Below, in pieces: positions 7,436 to 14,358 of a stretch of DNA of 64,000 bases. The translations under genes and the position numbers were made by a program. Location of the stretch: contig NZ_WJPP01000001.1 in the NCBI RefSeq assembly GCF_009649225.1, forward strand, positions 496,001-560,000. The letters are read 5' to 3'. This DNA comes from Spiribacter salilacus. Its GTDB lineage: Bacteria > Pseudomonadota > Gammaproteobacteria > Nitrococcales > Nitrococcaceae. Position 1 is the stretch's first letter. Each line of letters starts with the position of its first letter. The notes beneath the pieces were generated by a model. It was not told the origin of the DNA and did not search any database. It was given only the letters and a program-made list of their open reading frames with translations.

Positions 7436-9600
7436 GCCATCTCTCCGACCAATGCGGCATAGGCTTCGTTCATTGCCATTAACTCGGCATGCGTGCCCCG
7501 CTCCACCACGCGCCCTTCATCGAGCACAATAATCTCATCACAATCCCGAACCGTGCTGAGCCGATGGGCCACGATCAGCGCGGCACAACCGCGGCAGCGC
7601 AAATTTGATTCGACGGTGGCTTCGCTGACCGGGTCAAGCGCACTGGTGGCCTCATCAAGTACCAGCAGACTCGGGTCAGTCACCAGCGCACGGGCAATCT
7701 CAAGCCGCTGCAATTGCCCACCGCTAAAATTGCTCCCGCCCTCGCGCAGGGGGCTCTCATAGCCATGCGCCCGGCCAGCGATTTCTTCATGAATCAGCGC
7801 ATCATGGGCGGCATTAATCATGCGCTCCTCAGGCAGCGTGTCATCCCACAGCGTTAAGTTATCGCGCACACTGCCATCAAACACCGCCACGCTCTGATCA
7901 ACCATCGCTAGCGAGTTGGCTAATACGGCACGGGGCCAAAAATCTCGGGGCTTACCATCAAGCAGAACCTCGCCCGACCAGGGCGTGTACAGCCCCATCA
8001 CCAACCGCGCGATCGTAGATTTACCGCTGCCCGAACCACCCACTAGGGCCACGCGCTGGCCGGGCGCAAGCGTTAAATTAAAGTTTTCAATCAAGGGCGC
8101 TTGGTGGGGGCTATAACCAAAGGTTAGATCCTTGAGCTCAAGCTCACCTGTCAAGCGCACAGGCCCTGTATCGATTGCTTCGTCAGTCTCTCGTGTCGCG
8201 GGGTAATCAAACACATCATCCAAACGGCGCATATCGCCACCAAGCTTTTGCAAACGCTCAGCACTGTCCACCAACTCATTAATTGGCTGAATAAAAGCGG
8301 CTGCAAGTGCCTGAAAAGCCACCAATCCGCCAATAGTTAATACGCCTTCAATCACCCGCAACCCACCTACCGACAGGATCAGCGCTGCATTCAGGGCCAT
8401 TAAAAATGGCGGCACAGATAACAAAACCACCCCGGACGCGCCCAGACTTTGCCGGGCCGCCAATGTGCGTGCATGCTGACCTGCCCAGCGCGCAAAAAAG
8501 TCATCCTCCGCGCCGGTTGCTTTTAGGGATTCGATGGCCAGCAAGCCGCTCATCGAAGTCCCAATGAGCTTTCCTTCATCCATGAGCAAACGCTGATTGC
8601 CATCTTTACGCCGGCGCGCAACCGCTCGCAGCGCCACCAAGTTAAAAGCGCCAATGGCAACGGCCACTAACGTCAGCAATGGATCGAAAAGCATCATCAA
8701 CGCGGTGTAGAACACCACGGTAATAATCGCCAGCACGCTCTTAGCAAGGTCATTTGCCAGCGCATCGGCCACCGCATCGTTAATGGTGACGCGATTACCC
8801 ATCTCGCCCGCGGAACGTTGGTTATGAAATGCCAGCGGCAAATGCAGCACATGCCAGAGAAAACGCGCCGAGTGGCTAATGGATAGCTTGCTGCGCAGGC
8901 GCAATAAAACTTGTAACTGCAACCAGTGCAGCAGCGCCATCACGACCAGCGTACCAGCCATAAAAACCAGCAGCGGCATCACCCAATCGTCAAGCCCCCC
9001 AATGAGCACCTCATCCACAAACACCTTACTGAAGACCGGCACGAGTAATCCGGGAATGACCAAGGCCAAGCCAGCCAGCACCAAAAAGCCCACGCTGCCC
9101 CAGTTCCCGGGCAGGCGGTCAAGTATGGCCTCGCGGGCGCCGCGAACACGCCCACCCCGTTCAAAACCCTCATCAGGCGCCATCTCAAGGGCAACACCAG
9201 TAAAGCCAGCATCGAATTCGGCTTGCGTGATGACGCGTGGACCGGTTGCCGGGTCATTTAAATAAACCCGATCTCCACGAAACCCTTCCACCACTAAAAA
9301 ATGATTAAATTCCCAAAAAACAATACAGGGCCTACCGTAGTCACGAACCGCCTCGGGCTGCCAGCGCCTGCCCTGCGCTTGCAAACCAAAAGCGCGCGCA
9401 GCGCGCACAACGCTACTCGCCTTGCTACCGTCACGGGAAACACCACAGTCAATCCGCAAACGCTCAAGCGGCTCAAAGCGCCCGTAATACGCCAGTATGA
9501 TCCCTAAAGCCGCCGCCCCGCATTCAACCGCTTCCATCTGCAAAAGCGTGGGCGTGCGCACCCGCCAATTGCGTGGCCGGCCACTCAAAGCCCCAACCAC
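7432..9600 (-). CDS. NHLM bacteriocin-system ABC transporter with C39 leader peptidase
   Basis: The protein has 722 residues. The N-terminal C39 peptidase domain has its catalytic cysteine in QMEAVECGAAAL (around residue 27) and its histidine in FNHFLVVEGF, followed by the aspartate of YLNDPATGPR. This domain cuts after a double glycine in leader peptides. Membrane helices follow (VGFLVLAGLALVIPGLLVPV and later pairs), then an ATPase with Walker A GGSGSGKST, signature FSGGQLQRLE and Walker B LLVLDEATSALD. It should cleave and export the products of the precursor genes at 12.1-14.0 kb, all of which carry GG sites. It overlaps the HlyD-like gene by 16 nt and the partner ABC gene by 4 nt. Confidence 0.93.
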   Translation of the reverse strand: MVGALSGRPRNWRVRTPTLLQMEAVECGAAALGIILAYYGRFEPLERLRIDCGVSRDGSKASSVVRAARAFGLQAQGRRWQPEAVRDYGRPCIVFWEFNHFLVVEGFRGDRVYLNDPATGPRVITQAEFDAGFTGVALEMAPDEGFERGGRVRGAREAILDRLPGNWGSVGFLVLAGLALVIPGLLVPVFSKVFVDEVLIGGLDDWVMPLLVFMAGTLVVMALLHWLQLQVLLRLRSKLSISHSARFLWHVLHLPLAFHNQRSAGEMGNRVTINDAVADALANDLAKSVLAIITVVFYTALMMLFDPLLTLVAVAIGAFNLVALRAVARRRKDGNQRLLMDEGKLIGTSMSGLLAIESLKATGAEDDFFARWAGQHARTLAARQSLGASGVVLLSVPPFLMALNAALILSVGGLRVIEGVLTIGGLVAFQALAAAFIQPINELVDSAERLQKLGGDMRRLDDVFDYPATRETDEAIDTGPVRLTGELELKDLTFGYSPHQAPLIENFNLTLAPGQRVALVGGSGSGKSTIARLVMGLYTPWSGEVLLDGKPRDFWPRAVLANSLAMVDQSVAVFDGSVRDNLTLWDDTLPEERMINAAHDALIHEEIAGRAHGYESPLREGGSNFSGGQLQRLEIARALVTDPSLLVLDEATSALDPVSEATVESNLRCRGCAALIVAHRLSTVRDCDEIIVLDEGRVVERGTHAELMAMNEAYAALVGEMA

Positions 9601-10805
9601 CGACGTAGTGTGGGAATCACCAATGTGATCGGGCGTCGCTCGGCCACCGTCACACGGGTTTCAGCCAAACCACCCGTGCGAATTTGCATCTCTGGGCCCT
9701 GGCCAGAAGTCCAGCGATACCCACTGGGGGTGTGAGCATCGCGAATCAGATTGACGCTTGCCTCAAAAACTGCGCCCTCCCGCATCAACTGACGCACCAA
9801 TGACTCATTATCGAGCAAACGCATCATTCCATTAAAGGTGGCAGGAAATTCCGACACCCAAGTAATCTTACCCACCAAATAGCCATGCTCTTCGCGCTCG
9901 ACAATGGTGGGCGATACCAATGCCGTCATCCCGGGATTGAGTTGCTTGCCATCTTTCGCAGGCAAAAACATGGCAACCTCAAGTGCATTGATGTCACGCC
10001 CGCTGCGCTCCAGACTAAGAATCTCCGCGCCCGCACTTACTGAAGCGCCAACGTTATACTTAAGCTCTACTACCCGGCCCGCTTGGGGGGCGAGCACCTC
10101 CACCGCCACGCGATACCGCGCGGCAATCCCCTCTAGCTCAGCGCGGGCCTGATCCAACTCAAGCTGTGCCGTCTCAATCCGGTTTGCTCGCTCCTGTGCT
10201 TGCTGCGCATTGTTCAGGGCCAGTTCTTTAAGATCGGCTTTGGTATTGGCGATAGCCTCTGCGGTTTCAATGCGATTGCGCCGCGGAATCAACCCCTTGG
10301 CTTCAAGATCACTTTGCATCGCATAGCGTTCTTCATTAATTGCCAGCAAATCTTCTAGGTTTGTCTGCCTCTGCTCGCTAAACGCAGCCTGTAAATCGGC
10401 CTGCCGCGCTTGATGACGTCGCAACTGCTCCAGCCTGTCAGTTAACGCATCAACACGCGTTTGCTGTACACGCAACTCGGCCCGCAACTCAGGCTGAGCA
10501 AGCCGCGCAATCACCTGCCCTTGCTCCACTTCATCACCAGCCGACAACTCTAATTCGCTAATCCGGCCCGCAGTAGTGACCGTGACCGCCTCTACCCCGC
10601 CGGTGCGAATAAAGACGCCTTCGCCGTCCAGCCGCGTAGGTACAACCCCGTAAAACCCCCACAGCACCACGCTGGTCAGCAGCAATAAGACTGCAGTGAG
10701 CGCCACCCAACCGCGGCGCGAGGTGGCCACCATCATCGCGTCTAACTGCTCAGGCGCAGAAAGCTGGTCAAGCGCTTGTTGGCGAAAGATCCCCGATTTA
10801 GGCAT
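9585..10805 (-). CDS. NHLM-system HlyD-like secretion adaptor
   Basis: The 406-residue protein has a single membrane anchor near residues 31-52 (GWVALTAVLLLLTSVVLWGF) after a short cytoplasmic tail. Then comes a biotinyl-lipoyl half-domain (GRISELELSAGDEVEQGQVI), a long heptad-rich coiled-coil stretch, the second half-domain (VEVLAPQAGRVVELKYNVGASV) and a beta-barrel part. This is the membrane-fusion (HlyD/adaptor) layout, and the neighbourhood marks it as the NHLM subtype. It would link the ABC exporter to an outer-membrane channel; no TolC-like gene is present in the window, so a general TolC is presumably used. An 18-nt gap follows the regulator gene upstream. Confidence 0.9.
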   Translation of the reverse strand: MPKSGIFRQQALDQLSAPEQLDAMMVATSRRGWVALTAVLLLLTSVVLWGFYGVVPTRLDGEGVFIRTGGVEAVTVTTAGRISELELSAGDEVEQGQVIARLAQPELRAELRVQQTRVDALTDRLEQLRRHQARQADLQAAFSEQRQTNLEDLLAINEERYAMQSDLEAKGLIPRRNRIETAEAIANTKADLKELALNNAQQAQERANRIETAQLELDQARAELEGIAARYRVAVEVLAPQAGRVVELKYNVGASVSAGAEILSLERSGRDINALEVAMFLPAKDGKQLNPGMTALVSPTIVEREEHGYLVGKITWVSEFPATFNGMMRLLDNESLVRQLMREGAVFEASVNLIRDAHTPSGYRWTSGQGPEMQIRTGGLAETRVTVAERRPITLVIPTLRRWLGL

Positions 10806-10823
10806 AGGCGGTCATCGCTTACA

Positions 10824-11894
10824 TCAGGTCGAAAGGTGGTGCAGCCAGCGCTCATAGCGCCGATCAACGCGATCCTGACCAATTTGCGCGCCCACAACCC
10901 CCAACCCCTCGCGACGTGCGGTGCTTGGTGATACCCCATAACGGCGCCGAAAAGCCCGACTAAAGGCTGCATCGCTGGCGTAACCGCTGACCAAAGCAAT
11001 GTCTAACAGCGTGCGGTGCGCCTCATTTGGGTTTGTTAACGCGAGCATGGCCAAACGCAGACGACGCTCCCGAATATAACTTCCCACCCCACCCAAACGC
11101 TCAAAAAGCTGATAAAGCTTTGAGCGTGACATACCCACCTGCCCAGCAATCCAATCGGCGCCAAGCTGTGGGTTGGCAAGATGCGCTTCGATAAATCGGC
11201 GAACAGCGGCTAGCCGCACCCGCGCGATGGCATCAGGCTCGGTCGATGACTCCTGATTGACGGCATTGTTCAAACAAGCACTGACCATACCCACCGTTAC
11301 AGGCACCAGCTCACCAACCTGCTGGAAAGACAGCACATCGGCAAAGCGCTTGAGCATACACATATGCTCATGGAGCATTTGCACCATTGGCTGACCAGGC
11401 GCCAACATCCGCATATGTTGCTTCTCGGGTTGTTTAAGATGCGGTTCAAGCAGATCGCGAGGAATGATGAGTGAGAGATTAGAAAAATCAGAGGTTTGAC
11501 TGACGGCCGAGCGAGTCAAGTCAAAAACAACCAGTCCACCCCGTGGGAGGTCAAAACGACCCTGAGCGGTTTGCCACGTCATCTGTCCCCGCTCGAAGAG
11601 TTGAATCATAAAATGATCCATCCCATCACGAGCCATCACAGATTCATTACGCTGCCAGTCATGCGCTGTGGTGGCTGCGCGCGCCAGCATCAGCGGCCCA
11701 AGCATGTGCGCATCAACCTGCGCAAAAAAGTCTTTTTCACGCCGTTCGCGCGCTGCATTAACCTCGAAAATACAGGAGATGCTCTCGTGCCAAACATCAT
11801 AGCGCTCTTTATTAGGCACCTCATCCACTTGGAAGCGCGTATGCGGCAGTGCCTGGGCCTTGGCGTTATTTTGAGTAGTACGGTTATGTTCCAT
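10824..11894 (-). CDS. AraC-family regulator of the peptide-export locus
   Basis: The protein has 356 residues. The start is set at the ATG at 11894 because a strong ribosome site (GGGAGGGCGGG) lies directly before it; an upstream frame to 11969 adds 25 residues with no such signal. The N-terminal two thirds is an AraC_binding_2-like sensor domain (YDVWHESISCIFEV, MIQLFERGQMTWQTAQGRF). The C-terminal hundred residues carry two helix-turn-helix motifs (LGADWIAGQVGMSRSKLYQLF and LLDIALVSGYASDAAFSRAF) ending in GVSPSTARREG. It is the first gene of the minus-strand export operon and divergent from the precursor genes, so it probably controls both. The inducer is unknown. Confidence 0.88.
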   Translation of the reverse strand: MEHNRTTQNNAKAQALPHTRFQVDEVPNKERYDVWHESISCIFEVNAARERREKDFFAQVDAHMLGPLMLARAATTAHDWQRNESVMARDGMDHFMIQLFERGQMTWQTAQGRFDLPRGGLVVFDLTRSAVSQTSDFSNLSLIIPRDLLEPHLKQPEKQHMRMLAPGQPMVQMLHEHMCMLKRFADVLSFQQVGELVPVTVGMVSACLNNAVNQESSTEPDAIARVRLAAVRRFIEAHLANPQLGADWIAGQVGMSRSKLYQLFERLGGVGSYIRERRLRLAMLALTNPNEAHRTLLDIALVSGYASDAAFSRAFRRRYGVSPSTARREGLGVVGAQIGQDRVDRRYERWLHHLST

Positions 11895-12080
11895 CCCGCC
11901 CTCCCTACTGACGACAGCTAACTTGACGCTAGCCCCTAATTTATGGGAATGCAAACCACCAAATCCCATCTGAGCTAATCAAAAACGTCCTACCAACAAT
12001 GCAGGACAAACGATCAAATGTGCGGACAACTCAGCGGTAACACTGAGCTGAAACTGAACAAGATCGACAAGGAGCCAACA
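11895..12080. promoter_or_regulatory. Divergent intergenic control region between regulator and precursor genes
   Basis: This 186-bp region must hold the promoters for the export operon (leftward) and the precursor genes (rightward). Two short inverted repeats are visible: GTCCT...AGGAC around 11987-12007 and CTCAG-N8-CTGAG around 12030-12047. A clear AAGGAG lies before the first precursor ATG. No convincing sigma-70 boxes could be assigned by eye. AraC-type sites are usually direct rather than inverted, so the roles of these repeats are open. Confidence 0.4.
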
Positions 12081-12416
12081 ATGTCTGAACAAGGCGTTGA
12101 GACCTTTCTCAACCAACTCACTGATCAACCGGCACTGCGCGAGCAACTCTCCAACGTCCTGAAGAACGCCGAAGATAGCGCCATCGGCGAAACGGTTGTC
12201 GCGTTTGCCAACGAGGCCGGGTTTGATATCAGTGCTGAGGACCTTGAATGGCTCAATACCGCGTTGTCAGAAGATGCGGTATCGGATGAAGCGCTGGATG
12301 AGGTGAGTGGGGGCTTTACGGGGCCCTTTAACTACTTTTCAGGCGCCACGCTCCGTACAGGGGTCACCAACGAAAAAGACTACTTGAACCCCTTTAAGAA
12401 AGAGTTTTGGCAATAG
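12081..12416 (+). CDS. Nif11-like leader precursor peptide 1 (NPFKKEFW core)
   Basis: The protein has 111 residues. The start is the ATG at 12081 after AAGGAGCCAACA. Residues 1-78 form a Nif11-like leader: VETFLNQLTD..., AFANEAGFDISAEDLEWLN, then an acidic run DEALDEVSGG with the cleavage GG at 77-78. The 33-residue core begins FTGPFNYFSGATLRTG and ends YLNPFKKEFWQ. It has no cysteine and few Ser/Thr. The C39-ABC exporter encoded divergently is the obvious processing partner. The core ending is shared with precursors 3 and 5 but spelled with different codons here, which argues for selection on the peptide. Activity (bacteriocin, signal or other) is not known. Confidence 0.85.
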   Translation: MSEQGVETFLNQLTDQPALREQLSNVLKNAEDSAIGETVVAFANEAGFDISAEDLEWLNTALSEDAVSDEALDEVSGGFTGPFNYFSGATLRTGVTNEKDYLNPFKKEFWQ

Positions 12417-12433
12417 CCAACAAGGAGACCATC

Positions 12434-12991
12434 ATGTCCGACACAACACTTCCCGAGCATCTGGAAAAGCTAATCGATGCTTTACAAACCAATCCCGCCC
12501 TTGGCGAAGGCGTGATTGCCGCGGTGGGTGATCATGAAGGCACCGCTGCCGCTGAAGCTGCCGCAAGCTATTACAACAAAGCCGGCTATCCCGTAACGGC
12601 TGAGGAACTCATCGCACTGGAGATCGCCCGCAAGAACGCTGTGGGCGATGCCCTGAGTGATGCCGAGCTCGATTTAGTGGCAGGTGGCGGGAGCAACTTT
12701 TTCAGTAATTTGCCACGTAATTTATGGGCAACAGGAAAATTGGCCACCTCACTTGTTTCAGATCGGCGGCTAAAGGTATCCATTACCGAAGCGGGCCGTG
12801 ATGCGCGCACTGGCCTGATGCAGTACGAGTTTGCTTATCGCAGCCATCCCTCCCGCCGCTTTCGCGGTGTGATGGCCGACGAAGTGGCCGAGGTGATGCC
12901 TGAAGCCGTGATGGTGATGCCATCTGGATACCATGCTGTGGACTACGGCCGCCTGGGCCTGGAGATGACTGAGGTAGATCACCATGTCTAA
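12434..12991 (+). CDS. Nif11-like leader fused to a Peptidase_S74-like auto-chaperone domain
   Basis: The protein has 185 residues. The start is at 12434 after CAAGGAGACC. Residues 1-85 are a leader of a second type (LPEHLEKLIDALQTNPALGEG, NKAGYPVTAEELIALEIA, then DAELDLVAGGG with the GG at 84-86). Residues 109-180 match the tail-fibre intramolecular chaperone/auto-protease family S74: SDRRLK, then GLMQYEFAYR, FRGVMADEVAEVMPEAV and YHAVDYGRLGLE. Ser109 and Lys114 have the five-residue spacing of the known S74 Ser-Lys self-cleavage dyad. Only about 23 residues lie between the GG and Ser109. It sits between two ordinary precursors and overlaps the next by 8 nt. I know of no described case of this fusion; phage origin of the C-terminal part is likely. 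Confidence 0.85.
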   Translation: MSDTTLPEHLEKLIDALQTNPALGEGVIAAVGDHEGTAAAEAAASYYNKAGYPVTAEELIALEIARKNAVGDALSDAELDLVAGGGSNFFSNLPRNLWATGKLATSLVSDRRLKVSITEAGRDARTGLMQYEFAYRSHPSRRFRGVMADEVAEVMPEAVMVMPSGYHAVDYGRLGLEMTEVDHHV

Positions 12992-13328
12992 GCAAGACGT
13001 CGAAAATTTCCTTAAGCAACTCACTGATGACATCACACTGCGCGAGCAGCTCTCAGCCACACTGGCCAATGTCGAAGACAGCGCCACCGGTGAGACGGTT
13101 ATCGCCTTTGCCACTGAGGCGGGGTTTGATATCAGTGCAGAGGATCTTGAATGGCTCAACAACGCGCTGTCAGAAGATGCCTTGCCGGATGAAGCTCTGG
13201 ATGAGGTGAGTGGCGGCGTGATGGGCGCGATTTCCTACCTCGGCGACAAACTCCATCCCTACCGGACAGAGCCTCCGGCCAAATCAAAAAACGCACTAAA
13301 CCCTTTTAAAAAGGATTTTTGGTGGTAA
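12984..13328 (+). CDS. Nif11-like leader precursor peptide 3 (NPFKKDFW core)
   Basis: The protein has 114 residues. The start at 12984 lies inside the end of the S74-fusion gene (8-nt overlap), with GAGGTAG upstream as ribosome site. The leader (residues 1-78) is almost the same as in precursors 1 and 5 and ends DEALDEVSGG. The 36-residue core starts VMGAISYLGDKLHPY, has a proline/lysine-rich middle, and ends ALNPFKKDFWW. No cysteine is present. The leader DNA is nearly identical to that of the gene at 13676 while the core DNA is not, until the last 11 codons, which converge again. This indicates a recent duplication with divergence of the middle of the core. Confidence 0.85.
   Translation: MSKQDVENFLKQLTDDITLREQLSATLANVEDSATGETVIAFATEAGFDISAEDLEWLNNALSEDALPDEALDEVSGGVMGAISYLGDKLHPYRTEPPAKSKNALNPFKKDFWW
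13298..13318. repeat. Near-palindrome coding for the NPFKKDF motif (precursor 3)
   Basis: Ten bases on each side of a central A pair with one mismatch (arms AAACCCTTTT and AAAAGGATTT), followed by more T. It lies entirely in codons for the conserved peptide ending. A perfect version occurs at 13984-14004. Confidence 0.85.
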
Positions 13329-13350
13329 TCAAAGCTAAGAGGTGCTCGCA

Positions 13351-13641
13351 ATGACAGAGAAAAATATCGAAACCTTTTTAAATACCCTCGCCGATGACTC
13401 GGCGATGCAAGCGCGTTTATCCGCAACGATCAACGAAACCATCATCTCTTTTGCTGCAGATGCCGGGTTTGAATTCACGGCTGACGACCTTCTCGCACTG
13501 AACGACAAGCTATCTGATGAAGCGCTAGATAGCGTGACGGGTGGATCTTTCTTAACCGATGCGGGGCGTTCGCTGAAAGATTGGTTTCTGCCACACCGGA
13601 TCTCGAAGGACGAGAAAAAGAACCCATGGAACCATCCTTAA
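13351..13641 (+). CDS. Nif11-like leader precursor peptide 4 (divergent core)
   Basis: The protein has 96 residues. The start is set at the ATG at 13351 preceded by AAGAGGTGCTCGCA. The leader is shorter (65 residues): IETFLNTLADD, ADAGFEFTADDLLALNDKL, then DEALDSVTGG. The GFEFTADDL segment is the closest in this set to the classic Nif11 helix. The 31-residue core starts SFLTDAGRSLKDWF and ends KKNPWNHP, a diverged version of the shared NPF..FW ending. It again lacks cysteine. It is less similar to its neighbours than they are to one another and is probably an older member of the family. Export by the C39-ABC pair is inferred from the GG. Confidence 0.8.
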   Translation: MTEKNIETFLNTLADDSAMQARLSATINETIISFAADAGFEFTADDLLALNDKLSDEALDSVTGGSFLTDAGRSLKDWFLPHRISKDEKKNPWNHP

Positions 13642-13675
13642 ATTCAACCACCCGACTGCAAACAAGGGGAACATC

Positions 13676-14023
13676 ATGTCCGAACAAACCGTTAAAACCT
13701 TTCTGAGTCAACTCAGCAATGACCCCACACTGCGCGAGCAGCTCTCAGCCACACTGGCCAATGTCGAAGACAGCGCCACCTCTGAGACGGTTATCGCCTT
13801 TGCCACTGAGGCTGGGTTTGATATCAGTGCGGAGGATCTTGAATGGCTCAACAACGCGCTGTCAGACGATGCGTTATCGGATGAAGCGCTGGATGAGGTG
13901 AGTGGCGGCTGGCTCGGCGCCACCGCTTACGCATTACAAAAAATAGAGCCCCAGCTTAACTACGGCAAAAATAAAAACGCACTAAATCCTTTTAAAAAGG
14001 ATTTTTGGAAACCAATTGGTTAA
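13676..14023 (+). CDS. Nif11-like leader precursor peptide 5 (NPFKKDFW core)
   Basis: The protein has 115 residues. The start is at 13676 after AAGGGGAACATC. The leader (1-78) ends DEALDEVSGG. The 37-residue core begins WLGATAYALQKIEPQ and ends ALNPFKKDFW followed by four extra residues KPIG. The core has no cysteine, serine or threonine cluster of lanthipeptide type. Leader DNA matches precursor 3 nearly base for base over about 170 nt. The coding DNA of the ending contains a perfect 10-bp inverted repeat. This is the last intact member of the set; only a broken copy follows. Confidence 0.85.
   Translation: MSEQTVKTFLSQLSNDPTLREQLSATLANVEDSATSETVIAFATEAGFDISAEDLEWLNNALSDDALSDEALDEVSGGWLGATAYALQKIEPQLNYGKNKNALNPFKKDFWKPIG
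13984..14004. repeat. Perfect palindrome coding for the NPFKKDF motif (precursor 5)
   Basis: Arms AAATCCTTTT (13984-13993) and AAAAGGATTT (13995-14004) are exact reverse complements around one A, followed by TT. It resembles a weak intrinsic terminator but lies in frame inside the gene end, about 19 nt before the stop codon. Confidence 0.9.
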
Positions 14024-14041
14024 TCACAAAACGAAAACATC

Positions 14042-14143
14042 ATGCCCGACACAACACTTTCCGAGCATCTGGAAAAGCTAATTGATGCTTTACAAAACGA
14101 TCCCGCCCTTGGCGAAGGCGTGATTGCCACTGCGGTTACGTGA
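14042..14143 (+). pseudogene. Truncated second copy of the leader-S74 precursor gene
   Basis: From the ATG at 14042 the frame reads MPDTTLSEHLEKLIDALQND and on to GEGVIA. It matches the start of the S74-fusion gene at 12434 almost base for base for 84 nt. It then switches to foreign sequence at 14126 and stops at 14141 (TAVT-stop). The remaining leader, the GG site and the S74 domain are missing, so it cannot yield a product like its parent. The break coincides with a 27-bp stretch also present in the VOC dioxygenase gene. Confidence 0.85.
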
Positions 14144-14152
14144 TGAAGGCCT
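14126..14152. repeat. 27-bp repeat, copy 2 (junction of the truncated precursor)
   Basis: These bases are identical to 3660-3686. On the minus strand they read GLHHVTAVA in a frame that continues upstream as PNIQ, the usual lead-in of a VOC dioxygenase. They are therefore likely the 5' scrap of a second dioxygenase gene rather than a chance match. About 11 kb separates the two copies. Confidence 0.85.
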
Positions 14153-14358
14153 TGAATGTTTGGATGAACACATTGCTCCTTATCACCCGCGCGATGCTGA
14201 TCGGAGTAATGTGATTCTTGAGTACCCTACTCGCATCGCTTGGTCTGCGGAGGCATTACAATTGCACATACAGACAGCAAAATTAGCGACTTCTCGATTA
14301 CCAGCTGCTACGCCATCGGCCTAGAGCTTGGCCTTGTAAACGCCGCAGAACTTGTGCG
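14153..14358. other. Scar region without a supported gene
   Basis: About 200 bp between the broken precursor and the HMCES gene. On the minus strand 14153-14180 seems to extend the dioxygenase scrap. On the plus strand a short frame around 14255-14390 reads DFSITSCYAIGLELGLVNAAEL, which looks protein-like but starts and ends nowhere sensible and overlaps the convergent HMCES gene. I regard it as gene debris. Confidence 0.5.

Noticed and set aside
12780-12990. S74-type domain as a sign of a prophage tail-fibre gene
   Set aside because: No other phage structural gene is near, the domain is in frame with a double-glycine leader, and it lies in the precursor array.
13984-14010. Intrinsic terminator at the end of precursor 5
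   Set aside because: The hairpin is AT-rich with almost no loop, lies before the stop codon and encodes a conserved peptide motif, so it is reported as a palindrome only.
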